This document shows positions 1 to 6,345 of a stretch of 11,432 nt of DNA, piece by piece; position 1 is the first letter of the stretch; every line of letters starts with the position of its first letter. This stretch comes from CAYGZA01 sp964354135. Its GTDB lineage: Bacteria; Planctomycetota; Planctomycetia; Pirellulales; Thermoguttaceae. A model generated the notes under the pieces. That model searched no databases, was not told where the DNA came from, and saw nothing but the letters and a program-made list of their open reading frames with translations. The position numbers and the translations under genes are program-made. The stretch is from contig CAYGZA010000224.1 of NCBI GenBank assembly GCA_964354135.1, positions 1 to 11,432 of the forward strand, written 5' to 3'.

Positions 1-655
1 CCTGGCGCCGGGCCTTCAAGAGCCGGGCCTTGCGCGACAACTCGTCGAGCCGGGCCGACAAACCGTCCAGCCCGCTGCGAATCTCGGCGAGTTCCCGCGT
101 CATCTCGGATTGGGCTCGTGGGTGCTCACTGTAAGCCTGGCGTTCCTGGTACAGCGATATGGACCGCGGCTCTTGGGCCTTCTGCGCCGGCGCGACTTGA
201 AAGCCGGGGTCGTGTTGTACGACTTGCACGTCGAGGTTCCCCAAGGCTTGTATGGCGGGGCGCCTCTCATCCATTTGCGGCAAGACCAGCAAGCCCGGCG
301 CGTCTGGCGGCGACCGGTCGCCCATCTCGGCGACCGGTTGGATGTCGGGAGGATTCCCCATCCACTGCCAGACGACCACGGAGACCGCCACCAGCGCCGC
401 GGCCGCCGCGACGGCCGCCAGGCGCCAACGAACCGGCGAGCGCGGCCGCACCCCGGCTTCCGCCTCCATGGCCTGTTGCCAGAGCCGACGCTGGGCGTCC
501 GTCAGCGGCGCGGTCCGGGCCAGCTCCGCCTCCATCTCGCCAAGCCGCTCTTGCAGCGCAGCACAACGGCCACAGCGGGCCACGTGGACCCGGGCCAACA
601 GCCGACTCCAAAGGCCGCCCGTCCGTACCTTGCTCAGGAACTCATCGCACTTCAT
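1..655 (-). CDS. Membrane anti-sigma factor with zinc-finger domain, partial (3' end beyond window)
   Basis: The frame stays open for 218 codons from the ATG at 655 to the window edge, so the C-terminus is missing. The N-terminal domain has the ZAS-type zinc motif H24-x3-C28-x2-C31, typical of anti-sigma factors that bind ECF sigma factors. A hydrophobic segment at about residues 79-98 (alanine- and valine-rich, ending WQW) is a single membrane span. The following part, residues about 99-160, is Pro/Gln-rich and should be periplasmic. From about residue 180 the sequence becomes charged and heptad-like (repeated E/L/R), probably a coiled coil. Its ATG overlaps the TGA of the upstream sigma-factor gene (ATGA), so the two are almost certainly co-translated and act as a pair. 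It would hold the sigma factor at the membrane until a signal arrives. The signal is not visible. Confidence 0.85.
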   Translation of the reverse strand, partial: MKCDEFLSKVRTGGLWSRLLARVHVARCGRCAALQERLGEMEAELARTAPLTDAQRRLWQQAMEAEAGVRPRSPVRWRLAAVAAAAALVAVSVVVWQWMGNPPDIQPVAEMGDRSPPDAPGLLVLPQMDERRPAIQALGNLDVQVVQHDPGFQVAPAQKAQEPRSISLYQERQAYSEHPRAQSEMTRELAEIRSGLDGLSARLDELSRKARLLKARRQ

Positions 656-1185
656 ACCAGTACGCTCCTCAGTCTCTCCAAGGCGCTATTGAGGCGACTC
701 TTCACCGTCCCCACGGACATGCCCATGGCCTCGGCCGTCCGGCTCAAGGTCAGCCCGCCGGTATAGTGCAGAACGATGACCTCGCGCACGGGCTGCGGCA
801 ATTCTCCCACTGCTGCGCTGAGCCGGCCGCACTGCTCCGAATGCTCGGCCTGAACCTCAGGACCGTCGAGCCGGCGGTCGGGCGAGTCCACAAGGGCATC
901 GGGGGCCTGTCGCCGCCCGCGATGGTCAAGGAAACACCGATAGGCGACGGTCATCAGCCATCCCCGCGGATTGCGCAACCGCGGCCTACTCTGCAGATTT
1001 CGCCACACGCGGACCGCCGTCTCCTGGAACACGTCGTCCGCGTCGTGGCCGTTGCCGCACAGCCGGCGCAACATCGTCATGATGGCCGACCCGTGTGAGT
1101 CGACCAAGTCCAGGAATGCTCGACGCTCCGCGCTGGTGGGCACCGGTTCGACCCGCTCTGCCTGAATCAGGGCGACATGTTCCAT
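652..1185 (-). CDS. ECF-type RNA polymerase sigma factor
   Basis: A 177-residue protein with the two-domain layout of extracytoplasmic-function sigma factors. Region 2 lies at about residues 23-90 and includes GHDADDVFQETAVRVWRN, the usual core-polymerase and -10 binding helix. Region 4 lies at about 124-173: LPQPVREVIVLHYTGGLT followed by the helix-turn-helix ending SVGTVKSRLNSALERLR, which binds the -35 element. There is no sigma region 1.1 or 3. I chose the ATG at 1185 because GGAGGG lies about 12 nt upstream; an in-frame ATG at 1227 would add 14 residues of low-complexity sequence and swallow that ribosome binding site. The stop overlaps the start of the anti-sigma factor gene. ECF pairs are often autoregulated, but I see no convincing ECF promoter upstream. 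Subgroup is not assignable by eye. Confidence 0.93.
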   Translation of the reverse strand: MEHVALIQAERVEPVPTSAERRAFLDLVDSHGSAIMTMLRRLCGNGHDADDVFQETAVRVWRNLQSRPRLRNPRGWLMTVAYRCFLDHRGRRQAPDALVDSPDRRLDGPEVQAEHSEQCGRLSAAVGELPQPVREVIVLHYTGGLTLSRTAEAMGMSVGTVKSRLNSALERLRSVLV

Positions 1186-1299
1186 GGCAACCGTCTTCCC
1201 TCCATTATGACTGCCATAAGGGGCCATCTGTTCGAGAGAATCCCTGCCGGCCTTGTCGCTCTGCCGGCAGATCCGAAAAGGTCTTCAGCGAAACTCGCC

Positions 1300-1328
1300 T
1301 TGACGCGGGATGGATCTTCCAGTAGAAG
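1300..1328 (+). promoter_or_regulatory. Candidate sigma-70 promoter for the membrane protein at 1375
   Basis: TTGACG (1300-1305) and TAGAAG (1323-1328) are separated by 17 bp. The -35 box matches the consensus at 5 of 6 positions and the -10 at 4 of 6. Transcription would begin near 1335, about 40 nt before the ATG at 1375. It lies in the divergent gap between this gene and the sigma factor. Motif match only. Confidence 0.35.
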
Positions 1329-1374
1329 GACCACCCACAATGAATAGCTTCCCCCCGCTCTGCCCAGATCACCC

Positions 1375-2880
1375 ATGTCCTCGCCGGCCCCGTCCGTTTG
1401 GCCCAACCTCCGCGGGATTCTCCTGCGTCGAACGGGCATTTTGACCGCCTCATCGAAGGGGCAGGCGGTTGCCGCTTGGGCCACTTGGGCGGTACTGTCT
1501 CTGGCTGGGTTATGGTTTGTTGCTGCCTACGGCCTGACGATGCCCTACTTCGACGAATGGGCGTGGGTCCCGGTCGTGACGGGCCAAGAGCCGGCGAGCC
1601 TCCAGTGGCTCTGGTCCCAGCACAACGAACACCGCATGGTCCTTCCCCGATTGATCTACTTGGGGCTGGGCAAGCTGAGCGGTTTTAGCTTCCGGGCGGG
1701 CTCGTTCTTCAATGTGCTGGCCTTAAGCGGGCTGGCGATGGCACTCATGCTGGCGGCTCGCAGGCTTCGAGGTCGAACCAGCCTCTGCGACGCCTTCTTT
1801 CCGCTGGCGCTCCTCCACTGGGGACACATTACCAACCTCGTCTGGGGCTTTCAACTCAACTTCGTGACCGCCACGGTCCTCGCAGGGATCATCCTCATAC
1901 GAGTGGCCCGCTGCGGCAGGCAACTCTCCCTGGCCTCGGCCGTGCTGGTGACGGGCTGCCTCGTCGGGCTGGGTCTGTGCGGGACCTTCGGCCTGGCGTA
2001 CCTGCCGGCCATGGCGTGCTGGCTCGGGTTCGCGGCGATTAGCCGGTGGCGCGACGGGGGACCACACGCGGCGCGCCGCGCGCTGGCGATGGGCGCGCTG
2101 GCCGCAATGCCGGTCGCCCTGGTGACCGTGTACTTCTTGGGATTCACCAGGCCGGAGAACCATGCCGCGTCGCCCGGGATTCTTGCGTCCCTCCGCACCG
2201 GTCTGGAGTTTCTCAGTAGCGGCATCGGGCTGGCCGCCAAGGAAGTCTGGCCCGCCTCGGCACTCCTGGTGGCGGCAGGCGGAGCCCTTGGCGTTTGGCA
2301 GTTGTGCCACGCGTTTCGCGACCGCCCCCAGGACCGCGTGCGGGCCGCCGGTTTCTTCTGTTTCTTTGCGGGAGTCGGGGCGCTGGCGATGGGGATCGGC
2401 TGGGGACGCGCGTTCCTGGGACCGGGCGCCGGCTTCACCCCGCGCTACGTCACGTTGGCCGCGATCCTGTTCTGCCTGGTCTACCTGCTCTCTGAAGCCT
2501 GCGGCACCGCGGCCCTGGGGCGCCACGTCCGGCGCAGCCTCTTCGTGCTCATGTGCCTGCTGCTGGCGGTCAACGCGAGGAAAGGGCTGCGCTACGCGGC
2601 CGAGTTGCGGGCCGACCTGGCGGGCTTTCGGGAAGACGCGCTGGCGGGAATGCCGGCCCGCTGCCTTGCGGCGCGTTACGGAGAGCAATTGGGATGCGGG
2701 CCGGAAAGGGTCTTGGCCGTGTACCTCCAACGGCTCCGCGAGCGAGGTCTCGGGCTATATCGCGGGCGGACGGAAAGCGACCGCCTGGATGCCCTGCGCG
2801 TCGCGCGGATCGGCTTCACACCCGGGCAACCGTCGTGCCGCTTAACCGGCGGATCACGCGGCGCACCTCCAGCACGCTGA
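1375..2880 (+). CDS. Polytopic membrane protein, possible GT-C-fold glycosyltransferase-like
   Basis: A 501-residue integral membrane protein with roughly ten hydrophobic segments, including about 33-53, 110-128, 164-176, 188-206, 208-223, 236-256, 294-310, 325-343, 358-375 and 386-400, then a soluble charged tail from about 405. Directly after the first span comes PYFDEWAWVPVV (D60, E61) and later QHNEHR (about 82-87). An acidic pair in the first external loop is the hallmark of GT-C enzymes, which transfer sugars from lipid-linked donors on the periplasmic face; TPRYVT at about 355-360 would sit in a later loop. The fold assignment is an inference and I know no proven substrate. The ATG at 1375 has no strong ribosome binding site, but it places the first span normally. 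The last 65 bp overlap the convergent 3' end of dprA, and the final 15 or so residues (Gly/Pro/Arg-rich) may be a read-through extension. Confidence 0.75.
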   Translation: MSSPAPSVWPNLRGILLRRTGILTASSKGQAVAAWATWAVLSLAGLWFVAAYGLTMPYFDEWAWVPVVTGQEPASLQWLWSQHNEHRMVLPRLIYLGLGKLSGFSFRAGSFFNVLALSGLAMALMLAARRLRGRTSLCDAFFPLALLHWGHITNLVWGFQLNFVTATVLAGIILIRVARCGRQLSLASAVLVTGCLVGLGLCGTFGLAYLPAMACWLGFAAISRWRDGGPHAARRALAMGALAAMPVALVTVYFLGFTRPENHAASPGILASLRTGLEFLSSGIGLAAKEVWPASALLVAAGGALGVWQLCHAFRDRPQDRVRAAGFFCFFAGVGALAMGIGWGRAFLGPGAGFTPRYVTLAAILFCLVYLLSEACGTAALGRHVRRSLFVLMCLLLAVNARKGLRYAAELRADLAGFREDALAGMPARCLAARYGEQLGCGPERVLAVYLQRLRERGLGLYRGRTESDRLDALRVARIGFTPGQPSCRLTGGSRGAPPAR

Positions 2881-3952
2881 GCGTGGAAAGGACCTGAGGC
2901 ACCGTCAGGCCGGTTCGGGCGATCAGGGCATCGATCGGCGTCGCGTCGCCGCCGATGGCGGAAAGCACCTGCTGCTCGACTTCGTTGAGCAACAGCTCGG
3001 CCGGGTGATGGACCACTTGCCCGTCTTCGCGCGGCGTGGCCTTGAAGAGCGGCCCGAGTTCCTCCAGCACGTCGTCGGGCGATTCCACGAGTCTCGCCCC
3101 GTCGCGGATCAACCGGTGGCAGCCCCGCGAGGTGCGGTCCTCGATACGGCCGGGAACGGCGAAAACCTCGCGGCCCTGCTCCATGGCGTGACGGGCGGTG
3201 ATGAGGGCCCCGCTGCGGTCCCCCGCCTCGACGACAATCACGCCGAGGGCCATGCCGCTGATGAGCCGGTTCCGCTGCGGAAAGGCCCCCGCCAAGGGCT
3301 CCGCACGGGGCGGGGCCTCGCTCAAGAGCGCCCCGTGGGCAGCCACTTCGACGGCCAGCTTGCCGTGCTCCGGCGGATAGACGTTCAAGACGCCGCTGGC
3401 CAGCACGGCGAGCGTTCGCCCGCCGGCCGCCAGCGCCCCGCGGTGTGCCGCCCCGTCGATCCCCCGCGCCAGGCCGCTGATGACCGTCAGACCGGCGCGG
3501 GCAAGGCTGGCCGCCAGACGCTCCGCCTGCCGCAGGCCATACTGCGTGGCGTGCCGCGTGCCCACGATGGCAATGGCCAGCCCGTCCTGCGGCCGGAGCT
3601 CCCCGCGCACAAACAGCACGCCCGGCGGATCGGGGATCTGGCGGAGCAGCTCCGGGTAACTCGGGTCGGCTTCGGTCAGGATCGTCACGCCGCGCTCGCG
3701 GCACAGGGCGATCTCCTCCTCGGCATGGATCTCTTCCCCGGCGGCGACGATCTTCCGCGTCAGCTTCGGGCCGACGCCGTGGACCTCGCGCAGCTCGGCC
3801 GGCGCGGCATGAAGCACCGCTGCGGACGTGCCGAAACGCTCCAGCAATATCCGCCGCATCCGCGGCCCCACCCCGGAAATCAGCGAGAGCCGCAAAACGT
3901 CGGTCAGCTCCTGCTGCGGTCGATTGGCAGTGTCTTGCCTGGAGTCGCCCAT
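2816..3952 (-). CDS. dprA: DNA-processing protein DprA (Smf)
   Basis: 378 residues, the normal size for DprA with a full C-terminal domain. DprA binds incoming single-stranded DNA in the cytoplasm during natural transformation, shields it and loads RecA. The N-terminal helix-hairpin-helix/SAM-like part (about 15-75) carries two hairpin motifs, ISGVGPRMR and VHGVGPKLT. The Rossmann core (about 90-295) shows IVGTRHATQYG, VISGLARGIDGAAHRGAL, VLASGVLNVYPPEH, FPQRNRLISGMALGVIVVEA and RSGALITARHAMEQGREVFAVPG, all hallmark blocks. The C-terminal winged-helix domain (about 315-370) is complete. The start at 3952 has GAGAG about 8 nt upstream. It lies 136 bp downstream of the HEPN gene on the same strand, with the repeat cluster between, so co-transcription is uncertain. 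It overlaps the convergent membrane-protein gene by 65 bp. No other competence genes are in view. Confidence 0.97.
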   Translation of the reverse strand: MGDSRQDTANRPQQELTDVLRLSLISGVGPRMRRILLERFGTSAAVLHAAPAELREVHGVGPKLTRKIVAAGEEIHAEEEIALCRERGVTILTEADPSYPELLRQIPDPPGVLFVRGELRPQDGLAIAIVGTRHATQYGLRQAERLAASLARAGLTVISGLARGIDGAAHRGALAAGGRTLAVLASGVLNVYPPEHGKLAVEVAAHGALLSEAPPRAEPLAGAFPQRNRLISGMALGVIVVEAGDRSGALITARHAMEQGREVFAVPGRIEDRTSRGCHRLIRDGARLVESPDDVLEELGPLFKATPREDGQVVHHPAELLLNEVEQQVLSAIGGDATPIDALIARTGLTVPQVLSTLSVLEVRRVIRRLSGTTVARV

Positions 3953-3979
3953 GCCGGTTCTCTCGCACTCGGAGTCGCC

Positions 3980-4099
3980 AATACTCGTAGGTTATGCTTC
4001 AGCATAACACCGCCGCCCGCGGCTGACGGTTCACGGATCTCGCTTCCGGGTTATGCTAATGCATAACCTACGCAGACTGAAGCATAACCTACGAATACT
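3980..4099. repeat. Cluster of CGTAGGTTATGC repeats forming palindromes
   Basis: The 12-mer CGTAGGTTATGC occurs three times: 3986-3997 (plus), and 4061-4072 and 4082-4093 (minus). Two perfect stem-loops are made from its inner half: GTTATGC-TTCA-GCATAAC at 3991-4008 and GGTTATGC-TAAT-GCATAACC at 4049-4068. The outer copies also form a long inverted repeat, 3980-4002 against 4077-4099, matching at 21 of 23 positions. The right end contains the stop codon of the HEPN gene; the left end is 28 bp upstream of the dprA start. The arrangement resembles REP/BIME-type palindromic elements or the ends of a small non-autonomous element. As RNA it could act as a weak terminator or mRNA stabiliser between the two genes, but there is no U-run. 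Confidence 0.75.
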
Positions 4100-4529
4100 G
4101 CGGGCGGTTCTTCGCGATCCACTGCTCGACCGTTTCCTCGAGCGCCCGCGCCTGAGCGAGTATCTCGGTTGCCTCCGTCTCGGTGACGACTCCTGCCGCG
4201 TCGTAGCTGAGTTCGTTTCGCTTGCGCCGACAGCGTTCAAGGTACACGGCTGTCTTGTTGATTCCCGCTCCCAGGGCAAGCTTCAGGGCGGCGAACGTCG
4301 TCTGATGCGCCCCCTGTCCCTTCACGCGATACCCGGCGCAGGCCACTGCCATCTTTGCGCTCAAGAGGGCCGCTTCATACGCCAGTCCGAATCGGTTGTC
4401 CGCGGAGAGCTGCCGAAGCGCCGCGTCGCTGAGGTTCCGGCTCACGGCGCTCCGTAGCGCGTCCAGCTCTTGCTTGCTCGTCGCGTGCGGCTCAATGCGC
4501 TTTCCGGCGAGCAGTTCTTTCCAGGTCAT
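4089..4529 (-). CDS. HEPN-domain protein (toxin-like partner of the adjacent nucleotidyltransferase)
   Basis: A 146-residue, mostly helical protein. The block ALLSAKMAVACAGYRVKGQGAH (about 54-75) and the helix ERCRRKRNELSYD (about 98-110) match HEPN proteins of the SAV_6107-like kind, in which R104-N105-x3-Y109 takes the place of the usual R-x4-6-H RNase motif. The family contains many RNases and toxin-antitoxin toxins, but proteins with the RN...Y variant are less well characterised, so RNase activity is an inference. The gene starts 38 bp inside the 3' end of the nucleotidyltransferase gene, with AGGGA about 7 nt before the ATG, so the two are translationally coupled and form an MNT/HEPN module. 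Its last two codons and stop lie inside the palindromic repeat cluster, which may have replaced a slightly different original C-terminus. Confidence 0.85.
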   Translation of the reverse strand: MTWKELLAGKRIEPHATSKQELDALRSAVSRNLSDAALRQLSADNRFGLAYEAALLSAKMAVACAGYRVKGQGAHQTTFAALKLALGAGINKTAVYLERCRRKRNELSYDAAGVVTETEATEILAQARALEETVEQWIAKNRPQYS

Positions 4530-5103
4530 CGGGCTTCCCTACAACAAACACCTTCTCCTTGTCCAGCACAGAACATACAAAGTGGTTCCTCGCCGATACC
4601 TTCTTGGCAAACTCCCCCGGCGAGTACACGTTGGCATTCACCGCCCGCCCGAGACGCTCCTCGGCCTTCTCCAGGAAAGGCGACAGTTCGGCGAGGCCGA
4701 CTCGACCGATGGCCACGAGATCGATGTCGCTGCCTGCATGCTCGCGGGACGCCGCGACGGAGCCGTGGATGAACGCCACCGCGAGCCGTGACTTGAGGGG
4801 AGCCAGCGCATCGCGGAGCACCTCCATCAGGCCCACCGTCTTCGCCATGAGGCCCTGCAGTTCCGGCAGGAACGGGCAATCCGGGTTGGCCTGGAAGTAC
4901 ACCCGATTCCCCTCCTTGCGGCGCGACAGCACACCTGCGGAAACCAAGGCTGCCAGCGGCTGCTGGAGACTTGAGGGGCGCCGGCGCAGGTGCTTCGCCA
5001 GATCGCTCAGATACCACGATCGCTCGGCCTGAAGGACCGTTGCCGCAAGCAGGCCCTGCGTCGTCTTGTTGATCAGCGGGTCGATCGGACTCGGTTTACG
5101 CAT
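4492..5103 (-). CDS. Winged-helix / minimal nucleotidyltransferase (MNT) fusion protein, antitoxin-like
   Basis: 203 residues in two domains. Residues about 10-72 form a winged helix-turn-helix (LSDLAKHLRRRPSSLQQPLAAL, then a wing SRRKEGNRVYF) of the ArsR-like type. Residues about 105-190 are a pol-beta-type nucleotidyltransferase with G114-S115 and the metal-binding D126/D128 in GSDIDLV. The third acidic residue is not evident where expected; the strand reads VNANVYSPGEF. In MNT/HEPN systems the MNT protein neutralises the HEPN toxin, in some systems by AMPylation (established for MntA/HepT); here that is an inference. The fused DNA-binding domain suggests it also represses its own promoter, which fits the tandem palindromes over 5096-5133. 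The ATG at 5103 has no upstream ribosome binding site, fitting a near-leaderless transcript. It precedes and overlaps the HEPN gene. Confidence 0.88.
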   Translation of the reverse strand: MRKPSPIDPLINKTTQGLLAATVLQAERSWYLSDLAKHLRRRPSSLQQPLAALVSAGVLSRRKEGNRVYFQANPDCPFLPELQGLMAKTVGLMEVLRDALAPLKSRLAVAFIHGSVAASREHAGSDIDLVAIGRVGLAELSPFLEKAEERLGRAVNANVYSPGEFAKKVSARNHFVCSVLDKEKVFVVGKPDDLERTARRKAH

Positions 5104-5133
5104 ATACCGTAAGAATATACGAAAAACTCGTAA
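5096..5133. promoter_or_regulatory. Tandem palindromic operator for the winged-helix MNT regulator
   Basis: Two 17-bp sites with the same plan, 5096-5112 (TTACG-N7-CGTAA, perfect) and 5117-5133 (ATACG-N7-CGTAA, one arm mismatch), start 21 bp apart, two helical turns. One covers the start codon and the edge of the -10 box; the other fills the -35/-10 spacer. A dimeric winged-helix protein bound to both sites on one face of the DNA would block the promoter. The binding protein is inferred to be the product of the gene that starts here. Confidence 0.6.
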
Positions 5134-5140
5134 GAGTCAA
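5112..5140 (-). promoter_or_regulatory. Promoter of the MNT/HEPN operon, giving a near-leaderless mRNA
   Basis: On the minus strand, TTGACT (5140-5135) and TATTCT (5117-5112) are exactly 17 bp apart; each matches the sigma-70 consensus well. Only 8 nt separate the -10 box from the ATG at 5103, so transcription should start within a base or two of the start codon. This agrees with the absence of a Shine-Dalgarno sequence. The local sequence is markedly AT-richer than its surroundings. Confidence 0.65.
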
Positions 5141-5485
5141 TAATGGCCTGCGGCGACTACGAACCTCATGGAACCCGCGCCCCTTGAAGCTCGCCGGTCT
5201 CCGTACGTTTCGCAGCATACGTGACCGTCGCGTTATCGCCGGCCCTTGTGCCGCGGGGCCACTTGCCGAAGATTCAGCCGCGTGGTCGCACCTCCCTTGC
5301 ACACGGCTTCGGGGTCGAGGAGAGCATCACCAACCGTTTCTGGCCCCGGTTCGACCAAACGATGGTTCCGGACACCTTTTCCCTACCCCTTTGCTTGGTG
5401 CTCTTTTCCGTGAAACGGCTTGCGAGTATCATGGTTAGAGTGTCCCATACCGGAACCCCCGCTCGCGCGGGGAGGAGCGAGTGTC
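5141..5485. other. Divergent intergenic region, no gene recognised
   Basis: This 345-bp stretch separates the minus-strand MNT/HEPN operon from the plus-strand pair at 5486-6339. Short open frames exist on both strands but none has a ribosome binding site or a recognisable product. I find no convincing promoter for the plus-strand genes; TATCAT at 5427-5432 is a possible -10 box with only a poor -35 partner. The segment about 5340-5400 could be relic repeat sequence, but nothing here proves it. Confidence 0.4.
5457..5477 (+). promoter_or_regulatory. GC hairpin overlapping the ribosome binding site of the 5486 gene
   Basis: CCCCGC-TCGC-GCGGGG (5457-5472) forms a perfect 6-bp GC stem with a 4-nt loop. 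Its last arm runs into the Shine-Dalgarno sequence GGAGGAG (5471-5477), which lies 8 nt before the GTG at 5486. Such a stem could limit ribosome access to the first gene and, through coupling, to the second. The ribosome binding site decides the GTG start. Confidence 0.45.
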
Positions 5486-5833
5486 GTGTCCGTGGTCCAG
5501 TTCGACAAACACCAAATGGCGCGTCGGTATGCCAAGCGCCACCTCGAGACCGATCCGGGAACTCGGGCCATCTACTACTTGCCTGCGAGCGCCCCAGAAC
5601 GGGAGATTCGGTTTCTTGAGGTGAACGAGTTGTTGGCCGTTCGCGAGAACGATCCCTTGGAACCGATCGACTTTGGCGTTGATAGGGGCGGCGCGGAGGC
5701 CCATAGCCTCCTGGTCCTCGACGTCACCCCGGCTCAATGGAAGAAGATCAGTACCAGCGAACTCCAGTTGCCGGAGGGTTGGTCCTTGGACGGCGCGATC
5801 CGGTTCGCTCGACCTCTCGAAGAGGGGTCATGA
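5486..5833 (+). CDS. Hypothetical protein, first gene of a coupled two-gene unit
   Basis: 115 residues starting at a GTG placed by GGAGGAG 8 nt upstream; the frame is open further upstream only through a TTG codon with no ribosome binding site. The protein is soluble, acidic and mixed alpha/beta in appearance: a basic N-terminal helix (FDKHQMARRYAKRHLE), then strand-like segments AIYYLPA, IRFLEVNELL and HSLLVLDVTPAQWKKI, ending GWSLDGAIRF. No signal peptide, membrane span or known catalytic motif is visible, and I do not recognise a named family. Its TGA overlaps the ATG of the next gene (ATGA), which implies equal expression and probably a physical complex. Being smaller and encoded first, it may play an antitoxin-like or accessory role toward the downstream protein; that is a guess from gene layout. 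Confidence 0.75.
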   Translation: MSVVQFDKHQMARRYAKRHLETDPGTRAIYYLPASAPEREIRFLEVNELLAVRENDPLEPIDFGVDRGGAEAHSLLVLDVTPAQWKKISTSELQLPEGWSLDGAIRFARPLEEGS

Positions 5834-6339
5834 ACCGCTACCAGCAGGTTTGGTGGGAGCAGGTCCGCGCGGACCATTCCGTATTGCTCCTCCTGCGTAG
5901 AGACGGCGCCGCTCCTTGCCATCAACTGCATTACCTGCAGATGGTCACGGAGAAACTCGGCAAGGCATACTTCTGGCGAACGGACCGCCCGCCGCGCGCG
6001 AGTCATGCCTCGTTTGTCCGCTTCCTTCAGGCCCTCGACGATCGACCGGCCCCCGACTTCTATCTCATTGCCGAGTTCCTCGGGTTCGGCAGGCCGCAGG
6101 ATTTGCACACCTGGATACGGACGGTCACTCCGTTGGCATACGATTTGGAGCGACTGGCCCCGGACCTCGCCGGACAGAATAGTCCGAATCCCGAGTACCC
6201 TTGGCCGCACGCGGCGCCCGTCCACGCGCCCGTTTCCTATCAGTTTCCGGTCTGGACGGAACTGACGGAAGCGGGACGGGGACGGCAACTCCTCAGGGTC
6301 ATCGACGCTGTGGTTCTCAGATTCCCAGAGTACGGCTAG
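5830..6339 (+). CDS. Hypothetical helical protein with HEPN-like features, second gene of the unit
   Basis: 169 residues; the ATG overlaps the stop of the preceding gene. The N-terminal half reads like a HEPN helical pair: VRADHSVLLLLRR, then CHQLHYLQMVTEKLGKAYFW (about 30-49), which follows the H...Q...EK..KA pattern of HEPN proteins, then SHASFVRFLQAL (about 58-69). The later NPEYPWP (about 120-126) recalls the tyrosine-proline stretch after helix 3 in that superfamily. No clear R-x4-6-H RNase motif is present, so it may be a non-catalytic or highly divergent member. The C-terminal helix (GRGRQLLRVIDAVVLRF) is complete. No export signal or membrane span is present. Similarity to HEPN is by eye only. 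The pair could be a toxin-antitoxin-like or defence accessory module, standing divergent to a genuine MNT/HEPN operon. Confidence 0.75.
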   Translation: MNRYQQVWWEQVRADHSVLLLLRRDGAAPCHQLHYLQMVTEKLGKAYFWRTDRPPRASHASFVRFLQALDDRPAPDFYLIAEFLGFGRPQDLHTWIRTVTPLAYDLERLAPDLAGQNSPNPEYPWPHAAPVHAPVSYQFPVWTELTEAGRGRQLLRVIDAVVLRFPEYG

Positions 6340-6345
6340 GGATGC

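Noticed and set aside
118..1098. A 326-codon plus-strand frame over the sigma/anti-sigma genes
   Set aside because: It is Pro/Arg/Ala-rich shadow sequence opposite two genes with clear domain motifs and an ATGA overlap.
1205..1240. CATAAT on the minus strand as a -10 box for the sigma factor gene
   Set aside because: Transcription from it would begin at or after the GGAGGG ribosome binding site, so it could not serve the start at 1185.
2676..3968. A 430-codon minus-strand frame over dprA
   Set aside because: It is a shifted frame of dprA; the 2816-3952 frame carries every DprA block.
3980..4099. CRISPR array
   Set aside because: The repeats are short, in mixed orientation and irregularly spaced, with no uniform spacers and no cas genes.
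5420..5485. An upstream start for the 5486 gene adding 22 residues
   Set aside because: The only upstream start is a TTG with no ribosome binding site; GGAGGAG is well placed for the GTG at 5486.
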